From Desertimonas flava (lineage in GTDB: Bacteria; Actinomycetota; Acidimicrobiia; Acidimicrobiales; Ilumatobacteraceae), in contig NZ_QKYK01000006.1 in assembly GCF_003426815.1 (NCBI RefSeq), positions 1 to 64,000 on the forward strand: a stretch of 64,000 bases of DNA, written 5' to 3'. The notes beneath the pieces were generated by a model, which saw nothing but the letters and a program-made list of their open reading frames with translations, did no database searches and had not been told where the DNA came from. The position numbers and the translations under genes were made by a program. Positions 1 to 8,929 of this stretch are shown here, piece after piece; position 1 is the stretch's first letter, and every line of letters begins with the position of its first letter.

Positions 1-120
1 ACCGGCGGCGTGCACCCGGGATCGTCCGGCGGCAACTCCGGGTCGTACTCACACACCGGCGGCGTGCACCCGGGATCGTCCGGCGGCAACTCCGGGTCGT
101 ACTCACACACCGGCGGCGCC
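1..120. repeat. 54-bp direct tandem repeat inside the secreted protein gene
   Basis: Two identical 54-bp copies (1-54 and 55-108) and the start of a third (109-120) are visible. The period is a multiple of three and keeps the minus-strand frame open, encoding an 18-residue unit. More copies probably lie to the left of the window. Confidence 0.9.
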
Positions 121-503
121 ACACACCCCTGCGGGCGGGTCGCGCTCGCACTCCGTCCCGCGTGGCTGTCGGTCTGCTGCCCGACATCGTCGAACCAACG
201 GGTCATGCCGGATGAATACGAGTCGTTGACGACGTCGAACGCGAGGGTGTGGGTGCGAATGAACGCCTGACTGTCGGGGATGGCCGTGTCGAACCCGCCG
301 TTCTCGATGGACCATCGCGCACCGCGCGCCGCGTCGGACCGAATCGTGTACGTCGCCGTCCAGCCGTCACGTACACACTCGGTGCTGACCGTGATCTCCG
401 GGTGGTGTGCGCTCGCCACCTGGGGAGCGACGAGGGTGATCGTCAACCCGCTCAGAATGATCGCCAACGCCGCGACGATCCGCCGCAACAACGCGCGTTG
501 CAT
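1..503 (-). CDS. Secreted protein with C-terminal 18-residue tandem repeats (partial, runs off left edge)
   Basis: Reading the minus strand from an ATG at 503, the frame stays open to the window edge, so the 3' end is missing. It begins MQRALLRRIVAALAI and continues as a hydrophobic signal peptide ending near VASAHH, so the product is predicted to be exported. The middle (about residues 37-120) carries a Cys and many aromatic residues and matches no family I recognise. After about residue 130 the protein becomes a perfect tandem repeat of 18 residues, CEYDPELPPDDP plus GCTPPV, rich in Pro, Asp and paired Cys. This suggests an acidic, possibly disulfide-linked stalk or cation-binding tail. The next gene upstream (wall hydrolase) is on the same strand, separated by 217 bp with a terminator-like hairpin, so this gene is probably transcribed alone. 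Function unknown. Confidence 0.7.
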   Translation of the reverse strand, partial: MQRALLRRIVAALAIILSGLTITLVAPQVASAHHPEITVSTECVRDGWTATYTIRSDAARGARWSIENGGFDTAIPDSQAFIRTHTLAFDVVNDSYSSGMTRWFDDVGQQTDSHAGRSASATRPQGCVAPPVCEYDPELPPDDPGCTPPVCEYDPELPPDDPGCTPP

Positions 504-701
504 CAAAGTACCCACTTCCGTTCGCCGTTCGAAGACACAGAAAGTGAAGGTCTTGGGGCCGCCGCCCCATTCGCCGCCTTCGCCGCCTGCAGCTCACCAG
601 ATCTAAGAGCCCCGGCGCACGCAAATCATGCGAATCTGGTTACAGATCCGTGACGATCGAGCGAACCCCGGTCCCACGAATGGTAGCCGGCGCCGCTGGG
701 T

Positions 702-720
702 CGCGCCCAAGCGGGGCGCG
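702..720 (-). terminator. Hairpin after the wall hydrolase gene
   Basis: CGCGCCC (702-708) and GGGCGCG (714-720) form a 7-bp GC stem directly after the hydrolase stop codon on the minus strand. There is no U tract, as is common in actinobacteria. Confidence 0.5.
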
Positions 721-1554
721 TCAGACGTAGCGGCGGACGGCGATGATGACGTTCTTCGACGGCAGCGGAGCCGTGATGACGGCGTTGCGGGTACGGCTGG
801 CGTGCACCCAGCTCCGCGAGTCGATCGCCATCCCGACGTGGTCGATCGTGCCGTCCCAGTCGTCGTCGAGGAAGACGAGGTCGCCGGCCTGGATCGATCC
901 GCTCCAGAAGTCGACGGCGGAGCCCTGGGTGGCCTGGGTCGCGGCATGGTGCACGAGCTCGACTCCGACCTGCGCGTAGGCGGTCAAGGTGAGGCCTGAA
1001 CAGTCGAACGTCGCCGGACCCTTCGTGAAGAACACGTACGGCTTGCCGACCTGGGCGAGGGCGTACTGGAGCGCGCGACCTGCCGGGCTCGATGCCGCCT
1101 GTTCGGGCACGGCCGGCGCCGGTGCGCCCGCGGCCGCCGACGCGCCGACGGGGAGCTGGATCTCCTGTCCCGGCATGATCAAGCTGTCGACCGTCATCTC
1201 GTTGACGGCGAGCAGGGCGGCGAGACGAACGCCGTACCGTTGGGCGATGCCGACCAGCGTGTCGCCCGAAACCACGGTGTGCGCCCGCCCGCTGGGTGCG
1301 GCGGCCTCGGCGACGTCGGGGATCACGAGTGCCTGACCGGGCATGATGAGGCTCGATGCCTCGAGCCCATTGGCGGCGAGGAGCGACCGCAGCGTCACAC
1401 CGTGCTCGAGTGCGATGCCCCCCAGCGTGTCGCCCTCGACGACCGTGTACGTCGTCGCCTCGGCGGCGACGGATGACGAGACACCTGCGACGGCGCCGGC
1501 GCCGATGACGGCGGCGAGCGAGACGGTGCGGAGGGTTCTGGTCCAACGTGCCAC
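721..1554 (-). CDS. Peptidoglycan hydrolase with two LysM domains and an NlpC/P60 domain
   Basis: A 277-residue exported wall hydrolase. Residues 1-31 form a signal peptide ending VAAEA. Two LysM peptidoglycan-binding domains follow (about 35-78 and 91-134), each with the YTVVEGDTL or HTVVSGDTL start and an SLIMPGQ end. An Ala/Pro linker leads to a C40 NlpC/P60 peptidase (about 160-277) with the catalytic Cys in FDCSG (C185) and His in DHVGM (H239); H251 in WVHA is also conserved. Such enzymes cleave D-Glu-meso-DAP stem-peptide bonds during growth and cell separation. An ATG 108 bp upstream would give 313 residues but overlaps the divergent channel start and hides the signal peptide, so the GTG at 1554 is preferred. 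Confidence 0.88.
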   Translation of the reverse strand: MARWTRTLRTVSLAAVIGAGAVAGVSSSVAAEATTYTVVEGDTLGGIALEHGVTLRSLLAANGLEASSLIMPGQALVIPDVAEAAAPSGRAHTVVSGDTLVGIAQRYGVRLAALLAVNEMTVDSLIMPGQEIQLPVGASAAAGAPAPAVPEQAASSPAGRALQYALAQVGKPYVFFTKGPATFDCSGLTLTAYAQVGVELVHHAATQATQGSAVDFWSGSIQAGDLVFLDDDWDGTIDHVGMAIDSRSWVHASRTRNAVITAPLPSKNVIIAVRRYV

Positions 1555-1660
1555 GAAAGACCTATCGGCACCGACGACGAAACTACGCAGCTGCAATTCG
1601 CGTTTGGACTGGCCGTCGTGGCCCGGACGCCGGTCCACGACCTGACAGAGTCGGAATGAC

Positions 1661-3385
1661 ATGAAGTCGTTCGGCCTGTTCTTCAGCTACTTCGCGGCGT
1701 CGATGCAGCGGCGCAACCTGCGCTTCCTCGTCGGCCTGCTCGCCGTCTTCGCCGCCCTGGTGGCGGTCTTCACCGTCGTCTTCCACCTCATCATGGACTA
1801 CGAGGACCAGTCGCACAGCTGGGCGACGGGCGTCTATTGGACCTTGGTCACGATGACCACGCTCGGGTTCGGCGACATCACGTTCCAATCCGACCTCGGT
1901 CGCCTGTTCTCGGTCGTCGTCCTCCTCAGCGGCTCGCTTTTCCTCCTCGTCCTGCTCCCGTTCGCCTTCATCCAGTTCGTGTTCACGCCGTGGATGGCGA
2001 TGCGGGAAGCCGCACGAGCGCCGCGGCAACTTCCCGAGGACACCAGCGGCCATGTCATCCTCACCATGCTCGGCGCCATCGAGGAGACGCTGATCCGACG
2101 AGCCGTTCACGCCGGCGTGCCGTACGTCGTGATCGCCGGCGCGCTCGAAGAGGCGCTCCAGCTGCACGACCGCGGCTACAGCGTGCTGTTCGGTGAGGTC
2201 GACCACCCCGACACGTACGCCTCGGCCCGCGTCAACAATGCCGCGCTCGTCGTCGCCACGCGGGGCGACATGGCCAACACCAACATCACCTTCACGGTCC
2301 GCGAACTGGCGCCCGGCGTGCCGATCGTGGCCACGGCCAACGACGTCGCGGCGATCGACAACCTCGAGCTGGCCGGCGCCGACAAGGTGCTGCGGCTCGG
2401 TGACATGCTCGGCGAGTCGATGGCCGACCGGGCGTTGCACCCGGGTCGCGCCCACGTCATCGGGCGCTTCGCCGGCCTCCGGATCGCCGAGGCCACGACC
2501 GCCGGTACCGACCTCGTCGGGAGCACGCTCGCCGCCGTACGGCTGCGCGAGCAGACGGGGACCGGCGTGCTCGGCGTGTGGCAGCGGGGCAGGTACACCA
2601 CCGCCCTGGCCGACACCGTGCTCGGAGAGTCCGACCTGCTGCTCCTCGCCGGCACGCCGGAGCAGCTGGCCCGCTACGACGCGGCACACGCTCCGCCGCC
2701 GACCGAGCCGGCCGGCACCATCATCATCGGCGGCGGACGGGTGGGCCGCGCCGCCGGCGCCCTCCTCGCCGAGGCGGGCGTGGAGTACCGCATCGTCGAG
2801 CAGCGACCGGAACGCATCCGCGACCCCGACACGTACGTGCTCGGCGACGCGTCGGAGCTCGACGTGCTCGAGCGGGCGGGGATCGCCGACGCCGCCACGG
2901 TGATCGTGACCACCCACGACGACGACGTGAACGTGTACCTGTCGATCTACTGCCGGCGGCTGCGCGACGACCTTCGCATCATCGCCCGGGCGATCCACGA
3001 CCGCAACGTCAGCACGCTGTATCGCGCCGGGGCCGACTCGGTCCTGTCGTACGCGTCGATCGGCGCCACGGCGATCTGGAACCACCTGTATCCGAACGAC
3101 CTCGTGCTGCTCGCCGACGGTCTCAGCGCCTTCCGCCGCCCCACACCGCCGGCCCTCGCCGGGCGCACGCTCGCCGACAGCAACCTCGGCCGCGACACCG
3201 GCTGCAACCTCGTCGGGATCCGTCTCGACAGCGAGGTGATCGGCAACCCGGAACCATCCACGGTGCTGCCGGCGAACGGCGAGCTCGTGCTCATCGGCGA
3301 TGCCGACGCCGAAGCCCGGTTCTCGGCGCGGTATCCACCACCCCGCCGCCGGTGGAGCAATCCCATCCGCAGCCGCACTCGCTGA
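1661..3385 (+). CDS. Two-TM potassium channel with two RCK (TrkA-N/TrkA-C) domains
   Basis: 574 residues. Two membrane helices (about 22-44 and 82-108) flank a pore loop with the selectivity filter TLGFGD (67-72), the signature of a K+ channel. Two cytoplasmic RCK modules follow. The first (about 130-330) begins HVILTMLGAIEE and lacks the GxGxxG nucleotide-binding motif. The second (about 350-570) starts IIIGGGRVGRAAG, an intact Rossmann motif, and ends in a TrkA-C region. Ligand gating through the second domain only is therefore likely (inference). It is divergent from the LysM hydrolase and ends at a large palindrome shared with the convergent sugar-binding protein gene. The length is normal for a tandem-RCK channel. 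Confidence 0.9.
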   Translation: MKSFGLFFSYFAASMQRRNLRFLVGLLAVFAALVAVFTVVFHLIMDYEDQSHSWATGVYWTLVTMTTLGFGDITFQSDLGRLFSVVVLLSGSLFLLVLLPFAFIQFVFTPWMAMREAARAPRQLPEDTSGHVILTMLGAIEETLIRRAVHAGVPYVVIAGALEEALQLHDRGYSVLFGEVDHPDTYASARVNNAALVVATRGDMANTNITFTVRELAPGVPIVATANDVAAIDNLELAGADKVLRLGDMLGESMADRALHPGRAHVIGRFAGLRIAEATTAGTDLVGSTLAAVRLREQTGTGVLGVWQRGRYTTALADTVLGESDLLLLAGTPEQLARYDAAHAPPPTEPAGTIIIGGGRVGRAAGALLAEAGVEYRIVEQRPERIRDPDTYVLGDASELDVLERAGIADAATVIVTTHDDDVNVYLSIYCRRLRDDLRIIARAIHDRNVSTLYRAGADSVLSYASIGATAIWNHLYPNDLVLLADGLSAFRRPTPPALAGRTLADSNLGRDTGCNLVGIRLDSEVIGNPEPSTVLPANGELVLIGDADAEARFSARYPPPRRRWSNPIRSRTR

Positions 3386-3412
3386 CGGCCGCTGACGGCC
3401 GCGGGGCGAGCT

Positions 3413-3459
3413 CATCCGAGTATGGAGGGTCCCGGATCGGGACCCTCCATACTCGGATG
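3413..3459. terminator. 22-bp perfect palindrome between convergent genes
   Basis: Arms 3413-3434 and 3438-3459 are perfect reverse complements around a 3-base loop (GAT). It lies between the stops of two convergent genes and would terminate both. Ten bases of one arm (TACTCGGATG) recur at 3467-3476. Confidence 0.75.
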
Positions 3460-3489
3460 ACGTTCAGTACTCGGATGGGCGAACGGTGG

Positions 3490-4572
3490 TCAGGACTCGC
3501 TGGTCTCGGAGCTGTCGGTGGCGACGGTGTCGGCCGCATCCGACGAGTCGGTCGCATCCGACGAGCCGGACTCCCCAGCTGCGGTCTCGGCGGTGATCAG
3601 CTCGCCCTCGACCGTGATGATCTGGCTGGCCGGAGCCTCGCCGGCCGAGCACGCCTCGATCGTCTCGACGGCGGTCGCCGCGATGCCGGGCCAGTCCTGG
3701 CGCACGGTGGCCACCCAGTTCTCGCCCTTGGCCACCTCGGCGACGGCGAAGTCCTGACCGTCGACGCCCGTGACGATCACCTCGGTCCGGCCGGTCTCCT
3801 GCGTCGCCTGGAAGGCGCCGAGCGCCGACGCGTCCCACGCCACCCAGATGCCGTCGATCTCGCCCTCGGGGTACTTCGACAGCAGGTCCTGCACCGTGGT
3901 CTTGGCGAAGCCGGTGGAGTCGGCGGGGTCGCCCTGGATGTCCTCGATGATCTCGATGCCGGCCTCCTCGAACAGCGCGCGGGCGGCCTGAGCCCGCAGG
4001 CGCACCGGCTCGAACGGGTCGAAGTGGATGATGACGATCCGGCCCTCGCCGCCGATGGCATCGATCATGACCTGGGCGCTCGTCTCGCCGAGGAACTCGT
4101 TGTCCGACGTGATGTTGGCCGTGATGCCGTCGGCCGCCCCGGCGTCGAGGCCGAAGACGGGGATCTGGGCGCTGGTGGTCGCGGCCAGGCCGGCGCCGAA
4201 CTCGAGCGGGTCGCCCATGCCGAGGACGATCGCGTCGGCACCCTGAGCGAGAGCGTTCTCCATCTCGCTGTTGACCGCGGCCAGGTCGCCACGGGTGTCG
4301 ACCATGGTCACGTTGAATCCCGCCGCCTCGGCGTCGCCGGTGAACGCGTCGACGACCTCCTTGGTGGCCGGCTGGTCGGAGTAGTACGGCGAGACGATGG
4401 CGATGTCGGTGATCTCGTTCTGGCACACGGCGGGGTCGACGGCCCCACCGCCGGCGGCGGCCGTGTCCGACGGCTCCGTGCCCGCTGCCGCGCCGGTCGC
4501 TCCGGCGACCGTGGCGAGGGCGAGAACGGCGAACGGTGCGGTGGTCCGCACGATCGAACGGCGAGTGGTCAT
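3490..4572 (-). CDS. Ribose-type ABC transporter substrate-binding protein
   Basis: 360 residues. A signal peptide (residues 1-30, ending ATGAAAG) is followed by an acidic linker, then a periplasmic-binding-protein type I fold (Peripla_BP_4). The start IAIVSPYYSDQP, the paired lobes and VIVTGVDGQDF are typical of RbsB/XylF-like sugar receptors. No lipobox Cys is obvious, so its anchoring is unclear. The last 30 residues are a Ser/Asp/Thr/Glu tail (DSSDAADTVATDSSETSES), unusual for this family. It is the last gene of the minus-strand kinase-permease-ATPase cluster, 115 bp after the kinase, so it may have its own promoter for higher expression. The substrate is probably a pentose or polyol, judging from the adjacent FGGY kinases (inference). 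Confidence 0.88.
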   Translation of the reverse strand: MTTRRSIVRTTAPFAVLALATVAGATGAAAGTEPSDTAAAGGGAVDPAVCQNEITDIAIVSPYYSDQPATKEVVDAFTGDAEAAGFNVTMVDTRGDLAAVNSEMENALAQGADAIVLGMGDPLEFGAGLAATTSAQIPVFGLDAGAADGITANITSDNEFLGETSAQVMIDAIGGEGRIVIIHFDPFEPVRLRAQAARALFEEAGIEIIEDIQGDPADSTGFAKTTVQDLLSKYPEGEIDGIWVAWDASALGAFQATQETGRTEVIVTGVDGQDFAVAEVAKGENWVATVRQDWPGIAATAVETIEACSAGEAPASQIITVEGELITAETAAGESGSSDATDSSDAADTVATDSSETSES

Positions 4573-4687
4573 GTCAGTTCTCCCTGAGAAGTCGAAAGTT
4601 CAGTCGTCAAAGTGCAATCGATCAAGGTGCAATCGATAGAGGTGTGTCGATGTGTGCGCCGCCGTCCCAGCCGTCCATCCAACGGGT

Positions 4688-6160
4688 TCAGACGATCGGC
4701 TCCCCCCGGGCCCGGCTGGACTCGGCCAGCGAAGTCAGGAGCGGCGACATCGTAGGCACCAGGGCGTCGAAAATAGAAGCGATGTGGTCATGAATCGACC
4801 GGCGGACCGTGTCGGGTGCCGTCGGCGCGCCGACCGGCTGGATGGTCACCGTGTCCACACCGAGGGCGACGTGCGCGGCGGTGACCGCCCCCAGCACCGC
4901 CGCGTGCTCGACTGCGACGGGGGTGACGAGACACCCGGTGACGTCGGCGATCGCCTGACGAAGGGCCGGCGAACGCGACGCGCCGCCGCACACGACGAGT
5001 TCGTCGCTGCCCGGCGCCACCTGCCCGAGGAGGTCGCGCACGGCATGGGCGAGACCTTCCACCACGGCGGCCGCGATGGTGGCCGTGGTCGTGGCCCGAC
5101 GGGCACCGACGAGCATCCCGGTGGCCTCCGGCACTCCCCTGGCCCCGTCGAGGTAGGGCACGAACAGCACACCCTCGGCAGCCGCGCACGTGGACGCCGC
5201 CATCGCCTCGAGATCGGCGATGGCGGCGCCGCCCAAGAGCTGCTCGCGGGCCCAGTCGAGGGCGGCTCCGGCGACCGACATCTGCGCAGCCGCCATCCAC
5301 GAGTCCGGGCCGAGGCCAGGCAGCACGATCACGCCGGCGGTCCGCCGCGGCACCGCGGTCGATGCGGCGACCCATCCCGACGAGCCGAGGTACGCGTAGG
5401 GCCGCTCCAACGCCAACCCGCACACGCCGATCGTGGTCGCCGCGGCGTCACCGTTGGCGTGCACCACCGGGGTCCCCACGGCCACGCCGAGGGCCGCCGC
5501 ACCGGCCGCCGACACCTCGCCGGCCACGTCGGTCGCGGCGACCAACGACGGCAGGGGCACGCCGAGACGTTCGACGACGGGCGGCCACCACCGCCCGGCA
5601 TCGACGTCGTACAGGCCGGTGGTGGCGGCCGTGCTCGGATCGCACGCGGCGACGCCGGTCAGCCGCATGACCACGAATCCGGCCGCGCCGAACAGCACCC
5701 GCCGGGTTCGCTCCGCCACGTCGGGCTCATGGGTGGTCAGCCAACGCCACTTCGCCGCAACATGAGACGGGTCGGGCGCCGCGCCGATCGCCGTGTCCCA
5801 CGCCGGCCCCAGGTCGGAGACCAGAGCGGCGTGCTCGACGGTTGCCCGTACGTCGCTGTAGAGGATCGCCGGTCGGGTGGCGGCACCGGAGGCGTCGACG
5901 CACACGAGATCCTGCATCTGGCCGGTCACGGCGACGGCGTCGACGCCGATCGAGCCCGGCCCGCACCCGACGCTGCCGGCGACGGCGGCGGCGGCCCTCC
6001 GGGTGGCCGCCCACCAGTCCTCCGGGTCCTGCTCGGCCCATCCGGGGTGCGGGCTGCTCAGGAGGTAGGACTCCTCGGCGGCGGCCACGACGTCGCCGTC
6101 GTCGACGAGCGCCACCTTGACCGCCGACGTGCCGACGTCGACGGCGAGCACGCGTGTCAT
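4688..6160 (-). CDS. FGGY-family carbohydrate kinase (xylulokinase-like)
   Basis: 490 residues, a full-length FGGY kinase. The N-terminal phosphate-binding motif is LAVDVGTSAVKVALVD. The motif HPGWAEQDPEDWW (about 37-50) is typical of xylulokinases. VVCGGASRSPALRQ near residue 400 is the ATP-binding segment of the C-terminal domain. It phosphorylates a ketose or polyol taken up by the surrounding importer. It lies 7 bp after the permease gene and is clearly in its operon. A second, divergent FGGY kinase at 8930-10483 means either two sequential or two alternative substrates. D-xylulose is the default guess, but no xylose isomerase is present in the window. Confidence 0.87.
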   Translation of the reverse strand: MTRVLAVDVGTSAVKVALVDDGDVVAAAEESYLLSSPHPGWAEQDPEDWWAATRRAAAAVAGSVGCGPGSIGVDAVAVTGQMQDLVCVDASGAATRPAILYSDVRATVEHAALVSDLGPAWDTAIGAAPDPSHVAAKWRWLTTHEPDVAERTRRVLFGAAGFVVMRLTGVAACDPSTAATTGLYDVDAGRWWPPVVERLGVPLPSLVAATDVAGEVSAAGAAALGVAVGTPVVHANGDAAATTIGVCGLALERPYAYLGSSGWVAASTAVPRRTAGVIVLPGLGPDSWMAAAQMSVAGAALDWAREQLLGGAAIADLEAMAASTCAAAEGVLFVPYLDGARGVPEATGMLVGARRATTTATIAAAVVEGLAHAVRDLLGQVAPGSDELVVCGGASRSPALRQAIADVTGCLVTPVAVEHAAVLGAVTAAHVALGVDTVTIQPVGAPTAPDTVRRSIHDHIASIFDALVPTMSPLLTSLAESSRARGEPIV

Positions 6161-6167
6161 CGGGTGC

Positions 6168-7139
6168 TCATCGAGACGTCCGAAGGCGGGACACGGCGAG
6201 CGGCAGCACGGCGAGGAGGATGGCGAAACCGAGGATCACGGTCTGCAGGTAGGAGTTGATGCTGGTGTAGTTCAGGCCGTTCTCGAGGACGCGCAGGAGC
6301 ACGACGCCGAGCATCGTCCCGGGAAGGTTGGGCAGCCCGTTGCGGAACATCGCCATGCCGAGGAACACGGCGGCGATCGACGTCAGCATCCACGGGTTCG
6401 GCGCCGTCAGGTTGGCGGTGGCGTTGTTCGCCGACTGGAGGATCCCGGCCGCGGCAGCGGTGACGCCGCAGATGGCGAACGCCAGCAGCCGCATCCGGGG
6501 CACGTTGATGCCGGCGTAGCGGGCAGCGTCGGGGTTGCCGCCGACGGCGTACATCTTGCGGCCGAGCGGGGTCTGGTCGAGCAGGAACCAGATCACGGCG
6601 GCGACGGCGAGGGCGAAGAGCACGCGGTTGGGGATGCCGAGCACCTGACCGCGTGCGACGGCGGCGAAGTTGTCCTGCACCAGGCTGTACACGGGAGACC
6701 CGTCGACGCGGAACGACGCCACATTGGCGAAGATCAACGACGTCGCCAGCGTGGCGATGAAGGCGAGGATGCCGAGACGGGCCACGAGCAGGCCGTTGAA
6801 CACACCGCCGAGCAGGCCGATGAACAGGCCGAGGAGGATGGCGAGCAGCACGTTGGACGGGTCGTGCGGGTCGCCGTCGAGGGTGGTGGTCGACACGAGC
6901 ACGCCGGTCGACACGGATGCGAGCGCGGCCAGTCCGCTCACCGAGAGGTCGAACTCGCCGACGACCATCACGACCGTCTGGCCGGCGGCGACGATGCCGA
7001 CGAACGCCACCGCACCGAGGACGTTGTTGACGAGATTGACCTTCGACAGGTAGCGGTCGCCGTACAGGGCGCCGAAGATGGCGACCATCGCGAGGAGGGC
7101 GAGCGGTCCCGCGAACGGCCGCAGTCGGGTGAGAGTCAT
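6168..7139 (-). CDS. Ribose-type ABC transporter permease
   Basis: 323 residues, strongly hydrophobic with 8-10 predicted membrane helices, matching the BPD_transp_2 (RbsC/XylH) family. The region VVMVVGEFDLSVSG (about residues 60-73) is the family signature in which a short polar loop separates helices. It forms the membrane channel of the importer with the ATPase at 7136-8701 and the binding protein at 3490-4572. Its start codon overlaps the ATPase stop by 4 bp (ATGA), indicating translational coupling. Confidence 0.92.
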   Translation of the reverse strand: MTLTRLRPFAGPLALLAMVAIFGALYGDRYLSKVNLVNNVLGAVAFVGIVAAGQTVVMVVGEFDLSVSGLAALASVSTGVLVSTTTLDGDPHDPSNVLLAILLGLFIGLLGGVFNGLLVARLGILAFIATLATSLIFANVASFRVDGSPVYSLVQDNFAAVARGQVLGIPNRVLFALAVAAVIWFLLDQTPLGRKMYAVGGNPDAARYAGINVPRMRLLAFAICGVTAAAAGILQSANNATANLTAPNPWMLTSIAAVFLGMAMFRNGLPNLPGTMLGVVLLRVLENGLNYTSINSYLQTVILGFAILLAVLPLAVSRLRTSR

Positions 7140-8701
7140 GAGGCCTTTCTGCCGTAGCAGGCGAGGAGGAGGTCGTGTTCGGTGGTGGTGGCGGTGGCGA
7201 ACGTGCCCGTCGAGGCGCCCTCGTGCATGACGAGGATGCGATGGGTCAGACCGAGCAGCTCGGGCAGCTCCGAGCTCACCACGACGACAGCGGCGCCGGC
7301 GGCGGCGCGCTCCTCGATCAACCGGTAGATCTGGCTCTTGGTGGCCACGTCGACGCCGCGCGTGGGCTCGTCGAGCAGCAGCACGTCCGGGTGGAGAGCG
7401 AGGAACTTGGCCAGCACGACCTTCTGCTGGTTGCCGCCCGAGAGCGTGAGCACCGGCTGAGTGAGCGACCGGTAGCGCAGGTCGAGCTGCTCGGCGAGGC
7501 GAGTGGCGTGGCGGCGGCTCCGCGCCCGTGACATCACCGCACCGGCGAGGCGCCCGGCACCGCCCCGACCGGCGCCGTACGTGTGCCGGGCCACGGTGGT
7601 GAGGTTGACGTTGCGCTCGATGTCGCTCGGCACGAGACCCGACGTCCTGCGTTCCTGGGGCACGAGCGCCACGCCTCGGCGGTGTCCGGCGCGCACACTG
7701 CGCGGGGCGAGCGGTTCCCCGTGGAGGTCGATCGTCCCTCCGGCACGGGGTTGCACACCGGCGATCATGCGCAGGATCTCGCTGCGACCCGAGCCGGCCA
7801 GACCGGCGATGCCGAGCACCTCCCCGGCGCGCACCTCGAAACCGACGTCGGTGACGCGCGGCCCCGAGAGCCGTTCCACGCGGAGCACGACGTCGCCTGG
7901 CTCGGCCGCCTTGGGCGGAAAGATCGCGTCGATCGGCCGGCCGGCCATGGCCGCGACGAGACCGTCGACGCTGGCATCGGCGATATCACCCTCGGCGACG
8001 AGTTGACCGTTGCGCATCACCGAGTAGGTGTCGCACACCTCGAGCACCTCCTCGAGCCGGTGCGACACGTACAAGATGGCCACCCCGAGGGCCCGCATGC
8101 GTCGCATGGCATCGAACAGGAGGCGGGACTCGGCGTCGGTGAGGGCCGCCGTGGGTTCGTCGAGGATGAGCAGCCGGCTGTCGTGCGACAGGGCCCGGGC
8201 GAGCGCCGTCATCGTCCGCCCGACCGGGCTCAGCGAGGACACGTCGGCCCTGACGTCGATCGTCACGCCGAGGTCGTCGAACAGCTTGCGGGCGCGGGCG
8301 TGCAGAGCGCGCCAGCGGATGGCACCGAGGCGGGTGGGCACGTCGTGGCCGAGCAGTGCGTTCTCGGCGACGGACAATCCGGGGACGATGGACAGCTCCT
8401 GGTACAGCGTCGAGATGCCGTGGGCCATCGCCGAGCGCGGATCGTCGAGGTGCAGGGGATCGCCGTCGATCTCGACGTGGGCGTCGTCGGGCCGCACGAC
8501 GCCGGAGAGGATCTTGATCACCGTCGACTTGCCGGCGCCGTTCTCGCCGAGCAGGGCGCGCACCTCGCCGGCCTCGATCGTCAGGTCGACACCGTCGACC
8601 ACCGTCACTCCCCCGTACGACTTGGTCAGCCCGCGGGCGACCAGACGCGGCGGAGCCGCGCTCATCACGCCGCTCGCCACGGAAGGATCCACCGCCGACA
8701 T
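7136..8701 (-). CDS. Ribose-type ABC transporter ATPase with two nucleotide-binding domains
   Basis: 521 residues with two fused ABC ATPase domains, the RbsA/XylG arrangement. The first has Walker A GENGAGKST, signature LSPVG (degenerate) and Walker B LLILDEPTAAL. The second lacks a canonical Walker A (GLAGSGRSE) but has signature LSGGNQQKV and Walker B LLLDEPTRGVD. This asymmetry is normal for the family. It is the first gene of the operon and starts 228 bp from the divergent kinase gene, across the 27-bp repeat array. It energises sugar import from the cytoplasmic face. Confidence 0.93.
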   Translation of the reverse strand: MSAVDPSVASGVMSAAPPRLVARGLTKSYGGVTVVDGVDLTIEAGEVRALLGENGAGKSTVIKILSGVVRPDDAHVEIDGDPLHLDDPRSAMAHGISTLYQELSIVPGLSVAENALLGHDVPTRLGAIRWRALHARARKLFDDLGVTIDVRADVSSLSPVGRTMTALARALSHDSRLLILDEPTAALTDAESRLLFDAMRRMRALGVAILYVSHRLEEVLEVCDTYSVMRNGQLVAEGDIADASVDGLVAAMAGRPIDAIFPPKAAEPGDVVLRVERLSGPRVTDVGFEVRAGEVLGIAGLAGSGRSEILRMIAGVQPRAGGTIDLHGEPLAPRSVRAGHRRGVALVPQERRTSGLVPSDIERNVNLTTVARHTYGAGRGGAGRLAGAVMSRARSRRHATRLAEQLDLRYRSLTQPVLTLSGGNQQKVVLAKFLALHPDVLLLDEPTRGVDVATKSQIYRLIEERAAAGAAVVVVSSELPELLGLTHRILVMHEGASTGTFATATTTEHDLLLACYGRKAS

Positions 8702-8808
8702 CGCTGACTAGTTTGGTCGGGGTTTCGGACAATCGCGAAAGTCGGTGCCGAACTCCGCGCGGGCGGACACCCGACCGACCGGTAGAGGCCCGAACCAACA
8801 ACGGCATG

Positions 8809-8904
8809 CATGGCCGGAACACACGACCCGGCCTACATGGCCGGAACGCACGACCCGGCCTACATGGCCGGAACGCACGACCCGGCCTGCGTGGCCTGAA
8901 CGCA
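8809..8904. repeat. 27-bp tandem repeat array between divergent sugar operons
   Basis: Three nearly identical 27-bp units (8809-8835, 8836-8862, 8863-8889) and a degenerate partial fourth (8890-8904). Each unit contains GGCCGG and CCGGCC arms as an inverted repeat around ACGCACGAC. The array ends 25 bp before the kinase start at 8930 and lies upstream of the ATPase operon. It could be a multi-copy operator; no local regulator gene is present. Confidence 0.8.
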
Positions 8905-8929
8905 AATCAACAGAGAGGCGAACAAGGAC

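Noticed and set aside
10-270. Plus-strand frame with HTGG repeats
   Set aside because: It reads the 54-bp repeat backwards; the minus-strand frame has a signal peptide and stays open to the edge.
1555-1660. c-di-AMP (ydaO) riboswitch between the wall hydrolase and K+ channel genes
   Set aside because: Biologically tempting, but the 106-bp gap is too short and lacks the conserved aptamer loops.
721-1662. Upstream ATG at 1662 for the wall hydrolase
   Set aside because: It would overlap the divergent channel start and bury the signal peptide 36 residues inside the protein.
1583-3415. Long minus-strand frame (610 codons) opposite the potassium channel
   Set aside because: Arg/Gly/Glu/Val-rich low-complexity translation, no motif; it mirrors a clear channel gene. 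A GC-rich shadow.
8809-8904. CRISPR array
   Set aside because: Units are contiguous without spacers; no cas gene in the window. The same holds for the 54-bp and 15-bp repeats.
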